Source of the DNA: MAG-120531 sp038125995
GTDB taxonomy: Bacteria; Bacteroidota; Bacteroidia; Flavobacteriales; Flavobacteriaceae
Assembly: GCA_038125995.1 (NCBI GenBank)
Contig: JAYPEX010000010.1
Location: 1 to 64,000, forward strand
Direction: 5' to 3'
DNA: 64,000 nucleotides
The notes below the pieces were generated by a model. The model ran no database searches. It saw nothing but the letters and a program-made list of their open reading frames with translations, and was not told the origin of the DNA. This document shows, piece after piece, positions 27,332 through 36,505 of this stretch. Every line of letters starts with the position of its first letter. Position 1 is the stretch's first letter. Both the position numbers and the translations under genes were made by a program.

Positions 27332-27338
27332 ATTAACC

Positions 27339-28460
27339 ATGGTGCACAAAATCTATACAATTCTATTATTTACTTTTTCATTGAGTGCTACAATGGCACA
27401 AGATCAAGAATTTAAGATCTATTACGCTGAGCATTTTAAGGTTGTAGAAAAGCAAGACGGAGTAAAGATTCTAACTGTCATCAATCCATGGCCCAACTCA
27501 AAGATCTCCTATGAGTTCGCCCTCATTCCAAAAGAAAACAAAGAATTAAAAGCCAATTACCGAGATTACCAATGTATTTTTACTCCTGTAGAACGCATCG
27601 TTTTGAGCTCTACCACACACATTCCTTCAGTTGTAGATTTAGATGAAATAGAATCCATCGTAGGATTTTCAGGTACTGATTTAATCTCCTCAAAAGAGGT
27701 TAGGGAGGCCATTGATAAGGGATTCATAAAAGAATTGGGGGGCAACGAAAAGATCAATATTGAAACAGCTATTGCATTAGATCCGCAGGTAATCATTGGA
27801 TTTAGCATTAACAGCTCCAATAAAGCCTATGATGAATTGGAAGCCTTTGGGATCCCAATCGTATTAAATGCTGATTGGCTTGAGCAGTCACCATTAGCAA
27901 AGGCTGAATGGATTAAGTTTTTTGGGTTATTTTTTAATAAAGAAGCAAAAGCTCATCATATTTTTAATCAAATTGAAGGCGATTATTTAGAGGCAAAAAG
28001 ATTAGCTGCTAAAGGTAATAAGCAACCCTCTTTGATTAGTGGTTCTCTATATAAGGATGTTTGGTATGCCCCAGGAAAGGATTCTTGGGCTGCTAGCTTT
28101 TTCAAAGATGCAAATGCAAACTATCTATTCTCAGATATGGGATCAAGTGGTAGTTTATCACTTTCTATCGAAGAGGCTATTGTCAAAGGATCTACTGCTA
28201 GTTTTTGGATTGCACCCGCTCAATTTACCTCATATCAAGAAATGCTCGATTCGAATTCACATTACGGAGTATTTGAATCATTTAAAAACAAGCAAGTATT
28301 TACCTATGCACTCAACAAGGGTGAAACTGGAGGGATGCTTTATTTTGAATTGGCGGCACATCGACCAGATTTGGTCTTAAAAGACCTTATTTTTATCTTA
28401 CACCCACAACTTTTAAAGAACTATCAACCAACGTTTTTTAAACCACTAATCCATGAGTAA
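27339..28460 (+). CDS. btuF: Cobalamin ABC transporter substrate-binding protein
   Basis: 373 residues with signal peptide (about 1-20, ending TMAQ). It is a class III periplasmic binding protein of the BtuF/FhuD fold (VERIVLSSTTHIPSVVDLDEIESIVGFSGT, IALDPQVIIGFS, FGIPIVLNADWLEQSPLAKAEW in separate blocks). It would hand vitamin B12, or a corrinoid, to BtuCD. First gene of btuFCD, overlapping btuC by 8 nt. The riboswitch next door is on the opposite strand and does not precede this gene. Confidence 0.9.
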   Translation: MVHKIYTILLFTFSLSATMAQDQEFKIYYAEHFKVVEKQDGVKILTVINPWPNSKISYEFALIPKENKELKANYRDYQCIFTPVERIVLSSTTHIPSVVDLDEIESIVGFSGTDLISSKEVREAIDKGFIKELGGNEKINIETAIALDPQVIIGFSINSSNKAYDELEAFGIPIVLNADWLEQSPLAKAEWIKFFGLFFNKEAKAHHIFNQIEGDYLEAKRLAAKGNKQPSLISGSLYKDVWYAPGKDSWAASFFKDANANYLFSDMGSSGSLSLSIEEAIVKGSTASFWIAPAQFTSYQEMLDSNSHYGVFESFKNKQVFTYALNKGETGGMLYFELAAHRPDLVLKDLIFILHPQLLKNYQPTFFKPLIHE

Positions 28461-29460
28461 ATCTCAAAAATTTACGATTCTCTCACTACTAACCATTGTT
28501 GCTCTGATTCTCAATTTGAGCATGGGTTCGGTTGAGATTCCTTTTTGGGATAGTTTTAAATCTTTGTTAGGAACCCCATTGGAGAATAAAAGTCTAGAAT
28601 ACATTCTTTGGTCTTATAGAGTTCCAAAGGCCATTACAGCTCTATTTGTAGGTGCTTCACTAGCTTTGAGTGGATTATTGATGCAAACCCTTTTTAGAAA
28701 CCCACTTGCAGGTCCCTTTGTGTTGGGGATCAGTTCAGGAGCCTCTCTGGGAGTTGCTCTTCTTATTATGGGAGCATCACTTTTTGGTATTTCACATGTA
28801 TCAACCCTTGTGACGACACTTGGGGCTAGTATTGGAAGTTTATTGGTTTTGAGTTTAGTAGGCACCATCGCTCTTAGAGTTAAAGATTCTATGAGCCTTC
28901 TGATTATCGGAATCATGTTTGGAAGTATCACAGCAGCGGTTGTTTCAGTACTCTCTTTTTTAAGTTCCAAGGAAGAGTTACAACAATTTATCTATTGGTC
29001 CTTAGGAAACTTAGGCGCAGTAGATTCAACGGCCTTGAGTATCTTAGTGGGTATTTCAATACTTTCATTTATCGTAGGCCTCACCTTAATAAAACCTTTG
29101 AATGCGCTTTTGTTAGGTGAATCAAATGCTAGAAATTTAGGTGTCTCTGTTAAAAATTCCAGAATCTTAATCATAGTCATCACAGGATTATTAGCCGGTA
29201 GTAGTACTGCAATAGTAGGACCAATCGCCTTTTTGGGATTGGCCATTCCACACCTTTGTCGATTGTGGTTTAATACCGTTGATCATAAAATCCTCTACCC
29301 TGCTTCACTGATCAGCGGAGCTTTGTTTATGCTTATTTGTGACACTATATCACAGCTACCCTACAGCAGTACTGTTTTACCCATTAACGCCATTACATCC
29401 ATCATTGGAGCACCGATTGTTATTTGGTTACTCATTCGCAAAAAGAAAATGCAATTTTAA
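28453..29460 (+). CDS. btuC: Cobalamin ABC transporter permease
   Basis: 335 residues, about ten transmembrane helices, of the FecCD/BtuC family. Family blocks seen: WSYRVPKAITALFVGASLALSG, LFRNPLAGPFVLGISSGASLG (separate helices), and the cytoplasmic LGLAIPHLCRLWF segment that contacts the ATPase. It works in the inner membrane as a homodimer. Its start overlaps btuF by 8 nt and its stop overlaps the btuD start by 1 nt (TAATG), so the three are translationally coupled. Confidence 0.93.
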   Translation: MSKSQKFTILSLLTIVALILNLSMGSVEIPFWDSFKSLLGTPLENKSLEYILWSYRVPKAITALFVGASLALSGLLMQTLFRNPLAGPFVLGISSGASLGVALLIMGASLFGISHVSTLVTTLGASIGSLLVLSLVGTIALRVKDSMSLLIIGIMFGSITAAVVSVLSFLSSKEELQQFIYWSLGNLGAVDSTALSILVGISILSFIVGLTLIKPLNALLLGESNARNLGVSVKNSRILIIVITGLLAGSSTAIVGPIAFLGLAIPHLCRLWFNTVDHKILYPASLISGALFMLICDTISQLPYSSTVLPINAITSIIGAPIVIWLLIRKKKMQF

Positions 29461-30224
29461 TGAAGTTAGAAAACCTACATATTGGCTATGACAACAACAT
29501 TGTGGTTCGTAATTTGAATTTAGAATTTAAATTGGGACACCTACACACCATTGTTGGGATCAATGGAATTGGAAAATCAACGCTGATCAAAACCATTTGT
29601 GGTGAACTTCAAAGCATTGAGGGATCTATTTCGATTGAAGGTGAATTCATCAAAAATATTAGTTATAAAGAGCTCGCGAAACAAATAAGTGTCGTAAATA
29701 CTTCACGTGAAGAAAGCAAATTTTTAAGTGTTTATGAACTTGTTCAAATGGGGCGCTACCCCTACCTGAATTGGATCGGAAAACTCACCGAGAATGACAA
29801 ACAAATTATCGATGAGGCACTAGCCCTTTTTGAAATAACAGAATTTAAGAATCAAAAATGTTTTGAACTCTCCGATGGGCAGTATCAAAAAGTATTAATC
29901 GCAAGAGCCTTTGCCCAAAATACTCCATATATCATCCTCGACGAACCAAGTACTCATTTAGATTTACACCACAAAATAAACTTGTTTAAAATTCTATCTA
30001 ACCTAGCTCATAACTACCACAAATGTATTGTACTATCAACGCATGAAATTGAAAGAGCAATAGAATTAAGTGATCAAATACTCGTATTACTTAAAGATGA
30101 ACACTATTTTGATACGCCTCAAAGTTTAATCGACAAAGAAGTCTTCCAGCGTATTTTCCCATCAGAAATGGTTAATTTTAACCCTCACAGTAAAAGCTTT
30201 GTCTCAAATGACATCTACCCATGA
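29460..30224 (+). CDS. btuD: Cobalamin ABC transporter ATPase
   Basis: 254 residues. Walker A GINGIGKST, signature LSDGQ (Asp instead of the commoner Gly in LSGGQ), Walker B IILDEPSTHLD and switch His in STHEIERA. The ATG at 29460, overlapping the btuC stop, was chosen over an upstream in-frame start at 29424 that would lie within btuC. Its 3' end overlaps rmuC by 4 nt (ATGA). Confidence 0.92.
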   Translation: MKLENLHIGYDNNIVVRNLNLEFKLGHLHTIVGINGIGKSTLIKTICGELQSIEGSISIEGEFIKNISYKELAKQISVVNTSREESKFLSVYELVQMGRYPYLNWIGKLTENDKQIIDEALALFEITEFKNQKCFELSDGQYQKVLIARAFAQNTPYIILDEPSTHLDLHHKINLFKILSNLAHNYHKCIVLSTHEIERAIELSDQILVLLKDEHYFDTPQSLIDKEVFQRIFPSEMVNFNPHSKSFVSNDIYP

Positions 30225-31522
30225 ATCAACTATACATTTACATCAGCCCCATCTTATTTTTAGCAATAGGATACTTTATTGGTCAATACATTACAAGACT
30301 CAAATCTAATTCAGATAAACCTACAGAACTATTACAAACTCTGAAAGAAGATTTAAATCTGACCAGAAAACAATTAGAGCTGCTTCGAGAAGAACACCAA
30401 CAAACCCTTTTTAAAAATATAGAAGCAGAATCTAATTTAAAACACCTCAGAAAGGAACAAGAAGAACGAGCTGAAGAATTAAAAAAGCTTCAAAAGGAAT
30501 TTGCTGTCAATTTTGAAAATTTAGCTCAAAAAATATTTGAAGATAAGAGTCTGAAATTTACCGTTCAAAATAAGGAGAATATCGATCAGGTATTGAAACC
30601 ACTTCAAGAGAAGATAAAAACCTTTGAAGAACGTGTTGAAAAATCTCAAAATTTTAATATTGAGATGAAAACTGCTCTAGAAGAACAATTTAAAAACCTA
30701 AAAACACAGAATGAATCCCTTAAAAAAGAAGCTGAAAATCTAACCAATGCTTTAAAAGGAGACTCGAAAATGCAGGGAAATTGGGGAGAATTAATTCTAG
30801 AAAAAGTGTTGGAAAAATCAGGTCTTGAAAAAGATCGAGAGTATTTAGTTCAACAATCGTATACTGATGAGAATGGAAATAGACAACTTCCAGATGTGGT
30901 TATTAATTTACCGGATCAAAAACATATGGTTGTAGATTCTAAAGTATCGCTAACCGATTATGAACGCTATATCAATGAAGATGATCAAATGTTGAAAAAA
31001 CAATATTTAAAGAAGCATATCGAATCTATTAAAAGACATATTTCCCAACTCTCTTCTAAGAAATACGAAGAACTCTACGATATCGAAAGTTTGGATTTCG
31101 TATTGTTATTTATTCCAATTGAAACTGCTTTTTCTACAGCAATTAATGAAGAAAACGAATTGTTTAATACAGCATACACTCAAAATATTGTCATTGTTAC
31201 ACCCTCTACACTATTAGCGACATTACGCACCATTGTTTCACTTTGGACAAGTGAAAAACAACGTAAAAACACGCTTGAAATTGCTCGTCAAGCCGGAGCT
31301 TTATACGATAAGTTTGAAGGCTTACTTCAAGATTTAATTCAAATTGGTAAACGATTGGATGATTCTAAAGGATTTTATGAAGCTGCTATGAATAAACTTC
31401 ATACAGGAAAAGGAGATCTCATATCCAGAGTTGAAAAACTAAAAACACTTGGAGCCAAAGCTAAAAAATCACTTCCAGAAAATCTATTAGAACGAGCAAT
31501 GGAAGACAAAGAAGAAGAATAA
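30221..31522 (+). CDS. rmuC: DNA recombination protein RmuC homologue
   Basis: 433 residues: N-terminal membrane anchor (about 5-24), long coiled coil (about 30-185), then the RmuC nuclease-like domain with MQGNWGELILEKVLEKSG and VVDSKVSLTDYERY, and VTPSTLLATLRTI. In E. coli RmuC limits inversions at short inverted repeats; the biochemical activity is poorly defined. It overlaps btuD by 4 nt, so it is read with the B12 operon, probably by position rather than function, and ends at an intrinsic terminator. Confidence 0.93.
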   Translation: MNQLYIYISPILFLAIGYFIGQYITRLKSNSDKPTELLQTLKEDLNLTRKQLELLREEHQQTLFKNIEAESNLKHLRKEQEERAEELKKLQKEFAVNFENLAQKIFEDKSLKFTVQNKENIDQVLKPLQEKIKTFEERVEKSQNFNIEMKTALEEQFKNLKTQNESLKKEAENLTNALKGDSKMQGNWGELILEKVLEKSGLEKDREYLVQQSYTDENGNRQLPDVVINLPDQKHMVVDSKVSLTDYERYINEDDQMLKKQYLKKHIESIKRHISQLSSKKYEELYDIESLDFVLLFIPIETAFSTAINEENELFNTAYTQNIVIVTPSTLLATLRTIVSLWTSEKQRKNTLEIARQAGALYDKFEGLLQDLIQIGKRLDDSKGFYEAAMNKLHTGKGDLISRVEKLKTLGAKAKKSLPENLLERAMEDKEEE

Positions 31523-31538
31523 TTAATTTATTTTCAAC

Positions 31539-31568
31539 AAAAAAGGAGCCTATATTGGACTCCTTTTT
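31539..31568. terminator. Bidirectional terminator between rmuC and carB
   Basis: Stem AAAAAGGAG/CTCCTTTTT with loop CCTATATTGGA; A tract on the left and T tract on the right allow use from both strands. Confidence 0.8.
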
Positions 31569-31586
31569 ATTTTATAAAAAATTCTT

Positions 31587-34439
31587 TTACTTACTCAAAT
31601 ACATTTTTCTTCTGTGGTAAAGTTCGTAAAATTGATCGTCTTTTAAACTATCAATAAAGAGGATACTCTCTCCTGTACTCTTCATCTCTGGTCCTAAGTT
31701 CTTGTTAACATTAGGGAACTTATTAAATGAGAATACAGGCTGCTTAATCGCATAACCCTCTAATTGAGGATTGAAGTTGAAGTCTTTAACTTTCTTTTCT
31801 CCAAGCATCACTTTAGTGGCGTAGTTCACATAAGGCTCCTTGTAAGCCTTTGCAATAAATGGAACGGTTCTCGATGCTCTTGGGTTTGCTTCGATGATGT
31901 ATACTTTATCATCTTTAATTGCAAACTGTATATTGATAAGACCGACGGTATTTAGTGCTAAAGCAATTTTCTTAGTGTGATCTTTTATTTGTTGAATCAC
32001 AAATTCTCCTAAGTTAAACGGAGGGAGTGTTGCATTAGAGTCACCTGAGTGAATACCACAAGGCTCAATATGCTCCATGATACCTATGATATACACATCT
32101 TCGCCGTCACAGATCGCATCCGCTTCAGCTTCGATGGCCCCATCTAAATAGTGATCGAGAAGTAATTTGTTGTTTGGAATCTTACGCAATAAATCAACGA
32201 CGTGTTTTTCCAATTCTTCTTTATTGATTACAATCTTCATTCCTTGTCCACCTAGTACATAAGAGGGCCTAACAAGTAATGGAAAATCTAATTGATCAGC
32301 TAATGTTAAAGCTTCATCTGCAGTTTCAGCAACACCAAATTCAGGGAACGGAATATTATTTTCTCTGAGCAGCGTTGAGAAACTTCCTCTATCTTCAGCT
32401 AAATCAAGTGCTTGAAAGCTAGTGCCAATAATTTTAATACCGTATTTATCTAACTTCTCAGCGAGCTTAAGAGCCGTTTGACCTCCAAGCTGAACGATGA
32501 CCCCTTCAGGTTTTTCATGTTTGATAATATCATATATATGCTCCCAGAACACTGGTTCGAAGTACAATTTATCAGCGGTATCAAAGTCGGTAGAGACCGT
32601 TTCTGGGTTACAGTTGATCATAATGGTTTCGTAGCCACATTCAGCAGCTGCTAATACCCCGTGAACACAGCAGTAATCGAATTCGATTCCTTGACCAATT
32701 CTGTTAGGTCCAGATCCTAATACTACAATTTTTTTCTTATCGGTTACAATAGAGTCATTTGCCGTATGGCGATCTCCATTAGCTGTTTGTATATCTGACT
32801 CAAAAGTAGAGTAATAGTATGGCGTCATCGCCCTAAACTCAGCAGCACAAGTATCTACTAATTTAAAAACCCTGTTGATATTGTGTTTTTCTCTTTTATT
32901 GTAGACTTCAGATTCTAAACAATCTACCATGTGTGCGATCTGACGATCGGCAAAACCTTTTTGTTTGGCCTCTAAAAGCAATGCTTTTGGCAGATTTTCT
33001 ACAGAGTAGTTTGTAATTTCTTTCTCAAGTGAATACAATTCCTCATATTGCTTTAAGAACCACATATCAATTTTTGTGATTTCATGAATTCTTGTAAGCG
33101 GAATTCCGAGTTGAATTGCATCGTATATTACAAATACTCGATCCCAACTAGGAATGGTTAATTTTTCAATGATTTGATCGTAATCCTTATATCCTTTACC
33201 ATCCGCTCCTAAACCATTTCTTTTGATTTCTAGAGATTGAGTTGCTTTGTGGAGTGCTTCTTGGAACGATCTTCCGATTCCCATCACCTCACCTACAGAT
33301 TTCATTTGGAGTCCTAAAGTACGATCAGATCCTTCAAATTTATCAAAGTTCCAACGTGGGATTTTTACAATCACATAGTCAAGTGTTGGCTCAAAATATG
33401 CTGAAGTGGACTTGGTAATTTGATTGTCTAATTCATCTAAGTGATAACCAATTGCCAATTTAGAAGCAATTTTAGCAATAGGGTATCCTGTTGCTTTTGA
33501 TGCTAAGGCTGAAGAACGAGATACCCTTGGGTTGATCTCAATTGCAATAATATCTTCCTGATCATCTGGACTCACTGCAAATTGAACATTACATCCTCCC
33601 GCGAAATCACCGATAGAGCGCATCATCTTGATGGCCATATCTCTCATTTTTTGGAAGGTTCTATCAGAAAGTGTCATGGCTGGTGCTACCGTAATAGAAT
33701 CACCGGTATGGATTCCCATAGGATCCATATTCTCAATGGTACAGATAATCACCACATTGTCATTCTTATCGCGTAAAAGCTCTAATTCATATTCCTTCCA
33801 CCCCATGAGGGCTTTGTCAATCATCACCTCGTGAATCGGAGAAATTTCAAGCGCTCTCGAGAGAAGTTCATCAAAATCTTTTGGATCATATACGATCGAA
33901 GCTCCTGCTCCACCGAGTGTAAACGATGAACGAATTACCAGTGGAAAACCGAATCGCTGGGCGATTTCTTTTCCTTCTAAAAACGAAGTTGCAGTTGCTT
34001 GAGGAGCCATGCCTATTCCGATCTTTTCCATGAGTTTTCTGAACTGCTCACGATCTTCAGTAATGTTAATAGCGTCGATATCTACCCCAATAATTTCAAC
34101 TCCAAAGTCACTCCAAATTCCTTTTTCATCTGCTTCAATACACAAGTTAAGTGCAGTTTGACCACCCATTGTTGGAAGTACCGCATCGATTTGTGGATGA
34201 GCTTCTAAAATCTCTATAATAGATTTAGTAGTTAATGGTTTAAGATAAACATGATCAGCCATTGATGGGTCTGTCATGATCGTCGCAGGGTTGGAATTGA
34301 TTAAAACGGTTTCAATGCCATCTTCTCTAAGGGATCTAAGCGACTGAGAACCAGAATAGTCAAATTCACAGGCTTGTCCAATAATAATAGGTCCAGATCC
34401 AATAATTAAGATGCAGTTTAAATCGTTTCTTTTAGGCAT
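31587..34439 (-). CDS. carB: Carbamoyl-phosphate synthase large subunit, without C-terminal allosteric domain
   Basis: 950 residues, versus about 1070 in E. coli. Both ATP-grasp synthetase halves are present: first GSGPIIIGQACEFDYSG and INPRVSRSSALASKATGYP, second GSGPNRIGQGIEFDYCC and IEANPRASRTVPFIAKA. The protein stops soon after the second carbamate domain (FYELYHRRKMYLSK), so the MGS-like domain that binds UMP, IMP and ornithine in E. coli is absent. I recall flavobacterial CarB of this length, so this is probably lineage-typical. carA is not adjacent. Confidence 0.96.
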   Translation of the reverse strand: MPKRNDLNCILIIGSGPIIIGQACEFDYSGSQSLRSLREDGIETVLINSNPATIMTDPSMADHVYLKPLTTKSIIEILEAHPQIDAVLPTMGGQTALNLCIEADEKGIWSDFGVEIIGVDIDAINITEDREQFRKLMEKIGIGMAPQATATSFLEGKEIAQRFGFPLVIRSSFTLGGAGASIVYDPKDFDELLSRALEISPIHEVMIDKALMGWKEYELELLRDKNDNVVIICTIENMDPMGIHTGDSITVAPAMTLSDRTFQKMRDMAIKMMRSIGDFAGGCNVQFAVSPDDQEDIIAIEINPRVSRSSALASKATGYPIAKIASKLAIGYHLDELDNQITKSTSAYFEPTLDYVIVKIPRWNFDKFEGSDRTLGLQMKSVGEVMGIGRSFQEALHKATQSLEIKRNGLGADGKGYKDYDQIIEKLTIPSWDRVFVIYDAIQLGIPLTRIHEITKIDMWFLKQYEELYSLEKEITNYSVENLPKALLLEAKQKGFADRQIAHMVDCLESEVYNKREKHNINRVFKLVDTCAAEFRAMTPYYYSTFESDIQTANGDRHTANDSIVTDKKKIVVLGSGPNRIGQGIEFDYCCVHGVLAAAECGYETIMINCNPETVSTDFDTADKLYFEPVFWEHIYDIIKHEKPEGVIVQLGGQTALKLAEKLDKYGIKIIGTSFQALDLAEDRGSFSTLLRENNIPFPEFGVAETADEALTLADQLDFPLLVRPSYVLGGQGMKIVINKEELEKHVVDLLRKIPNNKLLLDHYLDGAIEAEADAICDGEDVYIIGIMEHIEPCGIHSGDSNATLPPFNLGEFVIQQIKDHTKKIALALNTVGLINIQFAIKDDKVYIIEANPRASRTVPFIAKAYKEPYVNYATKVMLGEKKVKDFNFNPQLEGYAIKQPVFSFNKFPNVNKNLGPEMKSTGESILFIDSLKDDQFYELYHRRKMYLSK

Positions 34440-34470
34440 TGTGTGTAAGTCTTAAGTGTTTGCTAAAAAT

Positions 34471-34506
34471 AAAAAAAAAGGTGTTACTTATAAAAAAGTA
34501 ACACCT
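34471..34506 (-). terminator. Intrinsic terminator of rpmH
   Basis: Stem GGTGTTAC/GTAACACC around a ten-nt AT loop, followed on the minus strand by nine T. It separates rpmH from carB. Confidence 0.85.
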
Positions 34507-34528
34507 GTATTAAATAACGTTTCAATCA

Positions 34529-34687
34529 TTATTTCTTATGTCTCAATTCAGAAGATACAGTTAATTTCTTTCTTCCTTTTGCTCTTCTACGAGCAAGCAC
34601 CTTTCTTCCGTTAGCAGAAGCCATACGTTCTCTAAAACCGTGTTTGTTCTTTCTTTTTCTCTTTGATGGCTGGTATGTTCTTTTCAT
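34529..34687 (-). CDS. rpmH: Ribosomal protein bL34
   Basis: 52 residues, very basic; it begins MKRTYQPSKRKRKNKHGF, continues RERMASANGRKVLARRRAKG, and ends ELRHKK. The N-terminal and central parts are the bL34 signature; the C-terminus is a few residues longer than the 46 of E. coli. 50S subunit protein. Its neighbours are carB and a small membrane protein gene, not the dnaA/rnpA/yidC cluster found in many bacteria. Its own promoter and terminator frame it. Confidence 0.96.
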   Translation of the reverse strand: MKRTYQPSKRKRKNKHGFRERMASANGRKVLARRRAKGRKKLTVSSELRHKK

Positions 34688-34747
34688 TGAGCTTAATTTT
34701 TATAACTAAATGTTTATACTTCTGATTCCATGCTCAAAAGCTGGGCG

Positions 34748-34777
34748 CAAATATACAAAGACTTTTTGCTTTAACAA
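34748..34777 (-). promoter_or_regulatory. Promoter of rpmH
   Basis: Minus strand TTG (complement of 34775-34777), 19-nt spacer, TATATTTG (complement of 34748-34755), about 60 nt upstream of the rpmH ATG. Confidence 0.7.
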
Positions 34778-34871
34778 GACTAAAATAAAAAATATTTTTA
34801 ATTGTTTTTATTACTTTTGCATCTCATTTGAACATCAGCTACATAAAGCTTACAATCCTAAAACAATTCAT

Positions 34872-35387
34872 ATGTTTCATAAAATCATCAAACTTATCAT
34901 TACAGTTGCAATAAACGCTTATGCTGTATATCAATTTATCGAGGGAGAAATCGGTAACGGAATCTTTTTAGTGCTGCTTTCAACCATCTTTATATTCCTC
35001 TATTTTAGAAATGAAATTCTTCTAATGGCTTTTCTAAGAATGAGAAAACAAGATCTTGTAGGTACGGAACGTTGGTTAAACAAAATAAAGAACCCTGAGG
35101 CAGCTTTGACAAGTAAACAACAAGGATATTATAATTACTTGCACGGAATCATCAATTCACAAACAAATTTATCGAAAGCTGAAAAATATTTCAAGAAGGC
35201 TGTTAAACTTGGTTTAAATATGGATTATGACATGGCTATGGCAAAATTGAGTCTGGCTGGTATTTCTATGCAAAAAAGAAGAAAAAGAGAAGCTACAACT
35301 CTTTTAGCTGAAGCTAAAAAGCTCGATAAACAGAATATGCTGGGAGATCAAATTAAAATGATGAAACAACAACTCAAAAGAATCTAA
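34872..35387 (+). CDS. Small membrane protein with TPR-like domain
   Basis: 171 residues: two transmembrane segments at the N-terminus (about 5-22 and 28-46) and a cytosolic helical part with TPR-like pairing (YYNYLHGIINSQTNLSKAEKY, AMAKLSLAGISMQKRR in separate helices) and a Lys-rich C-terminus. Similar proteins are labelled DUF2892 in flavobacteria, as I recall. The ATG at 34872 was chosen because the upstream in-frame stretch from 34710 overlaps the rpmH promoter and is not protein-like. It overlaps the convergent hydrolase gene by 4 nt. Confidence 0.72.
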   Translation: MFHKIIKLIITVAINAYAVYQFIEGEIGNGIFLVLLSTIFIFLYFRNEILLMAFLRMRKQDLVGTERWLNKIKNPEAALTSKQQGYYNYLHGIINSQTNLSKAEKYFKKAVKLGLNMDYDMAMAKLSLAGISMQKRRKREATTLLAEAKKLDKQNMLGDQIKMMKQQLKRI

Positions 35388-36052
35388 TCGACTAAATAGT
35401 TTAAAAAATTTTCTTCAAACCATTTTCGCTTTGTAACAATCATTGCATGAGTGCCATCTTTTATCGAGATGGCATTTTTTGTTTTAGCAAATGGAAAAAT
35501 CTCATCTTTTGTACCGTGAATTTGCAGCGTGGGTATCGAAGTCGCAGTTGGAGTCCAGTGGATAATTTTTTCTGCAGACCACTTCACATAATAGGGATCT
35601 CTGTAGGGAAGATACTTTTTGAGCATCACACTCATTTTTCTTTGACGTTCGGTCTTGGGATGGTGTTCAATCTTATAAAGCTTTTTGAGGATCCTAGTTA
35701 ATAATAATTTATAAATCCTTAAAGATTTAACAATTTTCATCATCAAGGAATAGTCTCTAGGTGATTGCACACTCGATATGAGTATTATTTTAGAAATGGT
35801 TTTGTGTTTAACGAGCTCTTGAGCGATAATTCCTCCAAAAGAAACACCAATAACAATTGCATTTTCAATCTCGATCTCTTTTGACCAACGCTCAATATAA
35901 CTATCAAAAGATTCTCCATCTAGTGGAAACTTTTGGTCTAATAAAACATACTCGATAGAATCACTATGGGGTAAATATTCAAATATCGATTTTGAAGCAC
36001 ATAAACCTGGAATACAATAAACAGTTTGTTTATGAGGTTTAGGTGGATTCAT
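35384..36052 (-). CDS. Alpha/beta hydrolase
   Basis: 222 residues, soluble. The nucleophile elbow reads GVSFGG (Ser about residue 69); the acid and base are probably the Asp in HGTKDEIFP (about 190) and the His in DGTHAMIV (about 203). The oxyanion region near the N-terminus is YCIPGLCAS. Substrate unknown; small esterases and thioesterases share this layout. Single-gene unit between two plus-strand genes. Confidence 0.82.
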   Translation of the reverse strand: MNPPKPHKQTVYCIPGLCASKSIFEYLPHSDSIEYVLLDQKFPLDGESFDSYIERWSKEIEIENAIVIGVSFGGIIAQELVKHKTISKIILISSVQSPRDYSLMMKIVKSLRIYKLLLTRILKKLYKIEHHPKTERQRKMSVMLKKYLPYRDPYYVKWSAEKIIHWTPTATSIPTLQIHGTKDEIFPFAKTKNAISIKDGTHAMIVTKRKWFEENFLNYLVD

Positions 36053-36158
36053 ATCTTATTAATTGTTAGGAAATTATGATTTATTTAACTATATTAGCTA
36101 GCTTTTTTTTGGCAACCAATTAGGTTCACAAACGATTCGTGTTCTAAAATTACAATAT

Positions 36159-36452
36159 ATGGGGAATTTAATGATCACCGACAATGGTTTTTTAAGACAA
36201 TTTGAAACAACAGTTGACAATCACTTGTGTAAAATCGAGTATTCGGCTCAGGAACGAAAGATATTTCTGACAAAACTCATTATTCCTCAAGAAGTAAACA
36301 GCAAATCAATTAGAGATCAATTCATAGTTGCAGTGCTCGATGAAATACAAGAAAGAAATTTAAGAGTGGTGCCAACCTGTCCTGAGGTTGCTGTTTTTCT
36401 TAGAAAAAACAGACGCTACAAAGAAATGCTTCCGGTAGGCATTCGAATATAA
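36159..36452 (+). CDS. Small GNAT-like N-acetyltransferase (YjdJ type)
   Basis: 97 residues. It is the minimal GNAT fold of the YjdJ/PF14542 type: IFLTKLIIPQEVNSKSIRDQFIVAVLDEI followed, in a separate block, by LRVVPTCPEVAVFLRKN, where the conserved CP and FL motifs are seen. These short proteins bind CoA but their acceptors are unknown. An internal ATG at 36171 is an alternative start. Followed by an intrinsic terminator. Confidence 0.8.
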   Translation: MGNLMITDNGFLRQFETTVDNHLCKIEYSAQERKIFLTKLIIPQEVNSKSIRDQFIVAVLDEIQERNLRVVPTCPEVAVFLRKNRRYKEMLPVGIRI

Positions 36453-36476
36453 CAACCGAACAAATTCTATTTTTTT

Positions 36477-36505
36477 AAAAGACGAGCAGCCACTCGTCTT
36501 TTTTT
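36477..36505. terminator. Bidirectional terminator between the GNAT gene and mtaB
   Basis: Stem AAAAGACGAG/CTCGTCTTTT with loop CAGCCA and T/A tracts on both sides. The mtaB stop codon (36504-36506) lies at its edge. Confidence 0.85.

Noticed and set aside
34710..34871. Upstream extension of the small TPR-like membrane protein
   Set aside because: It overlaps the rpmH promoter on the other strand and its translation does not look like protein; ATG 34872 precedes a clean membrane segment.
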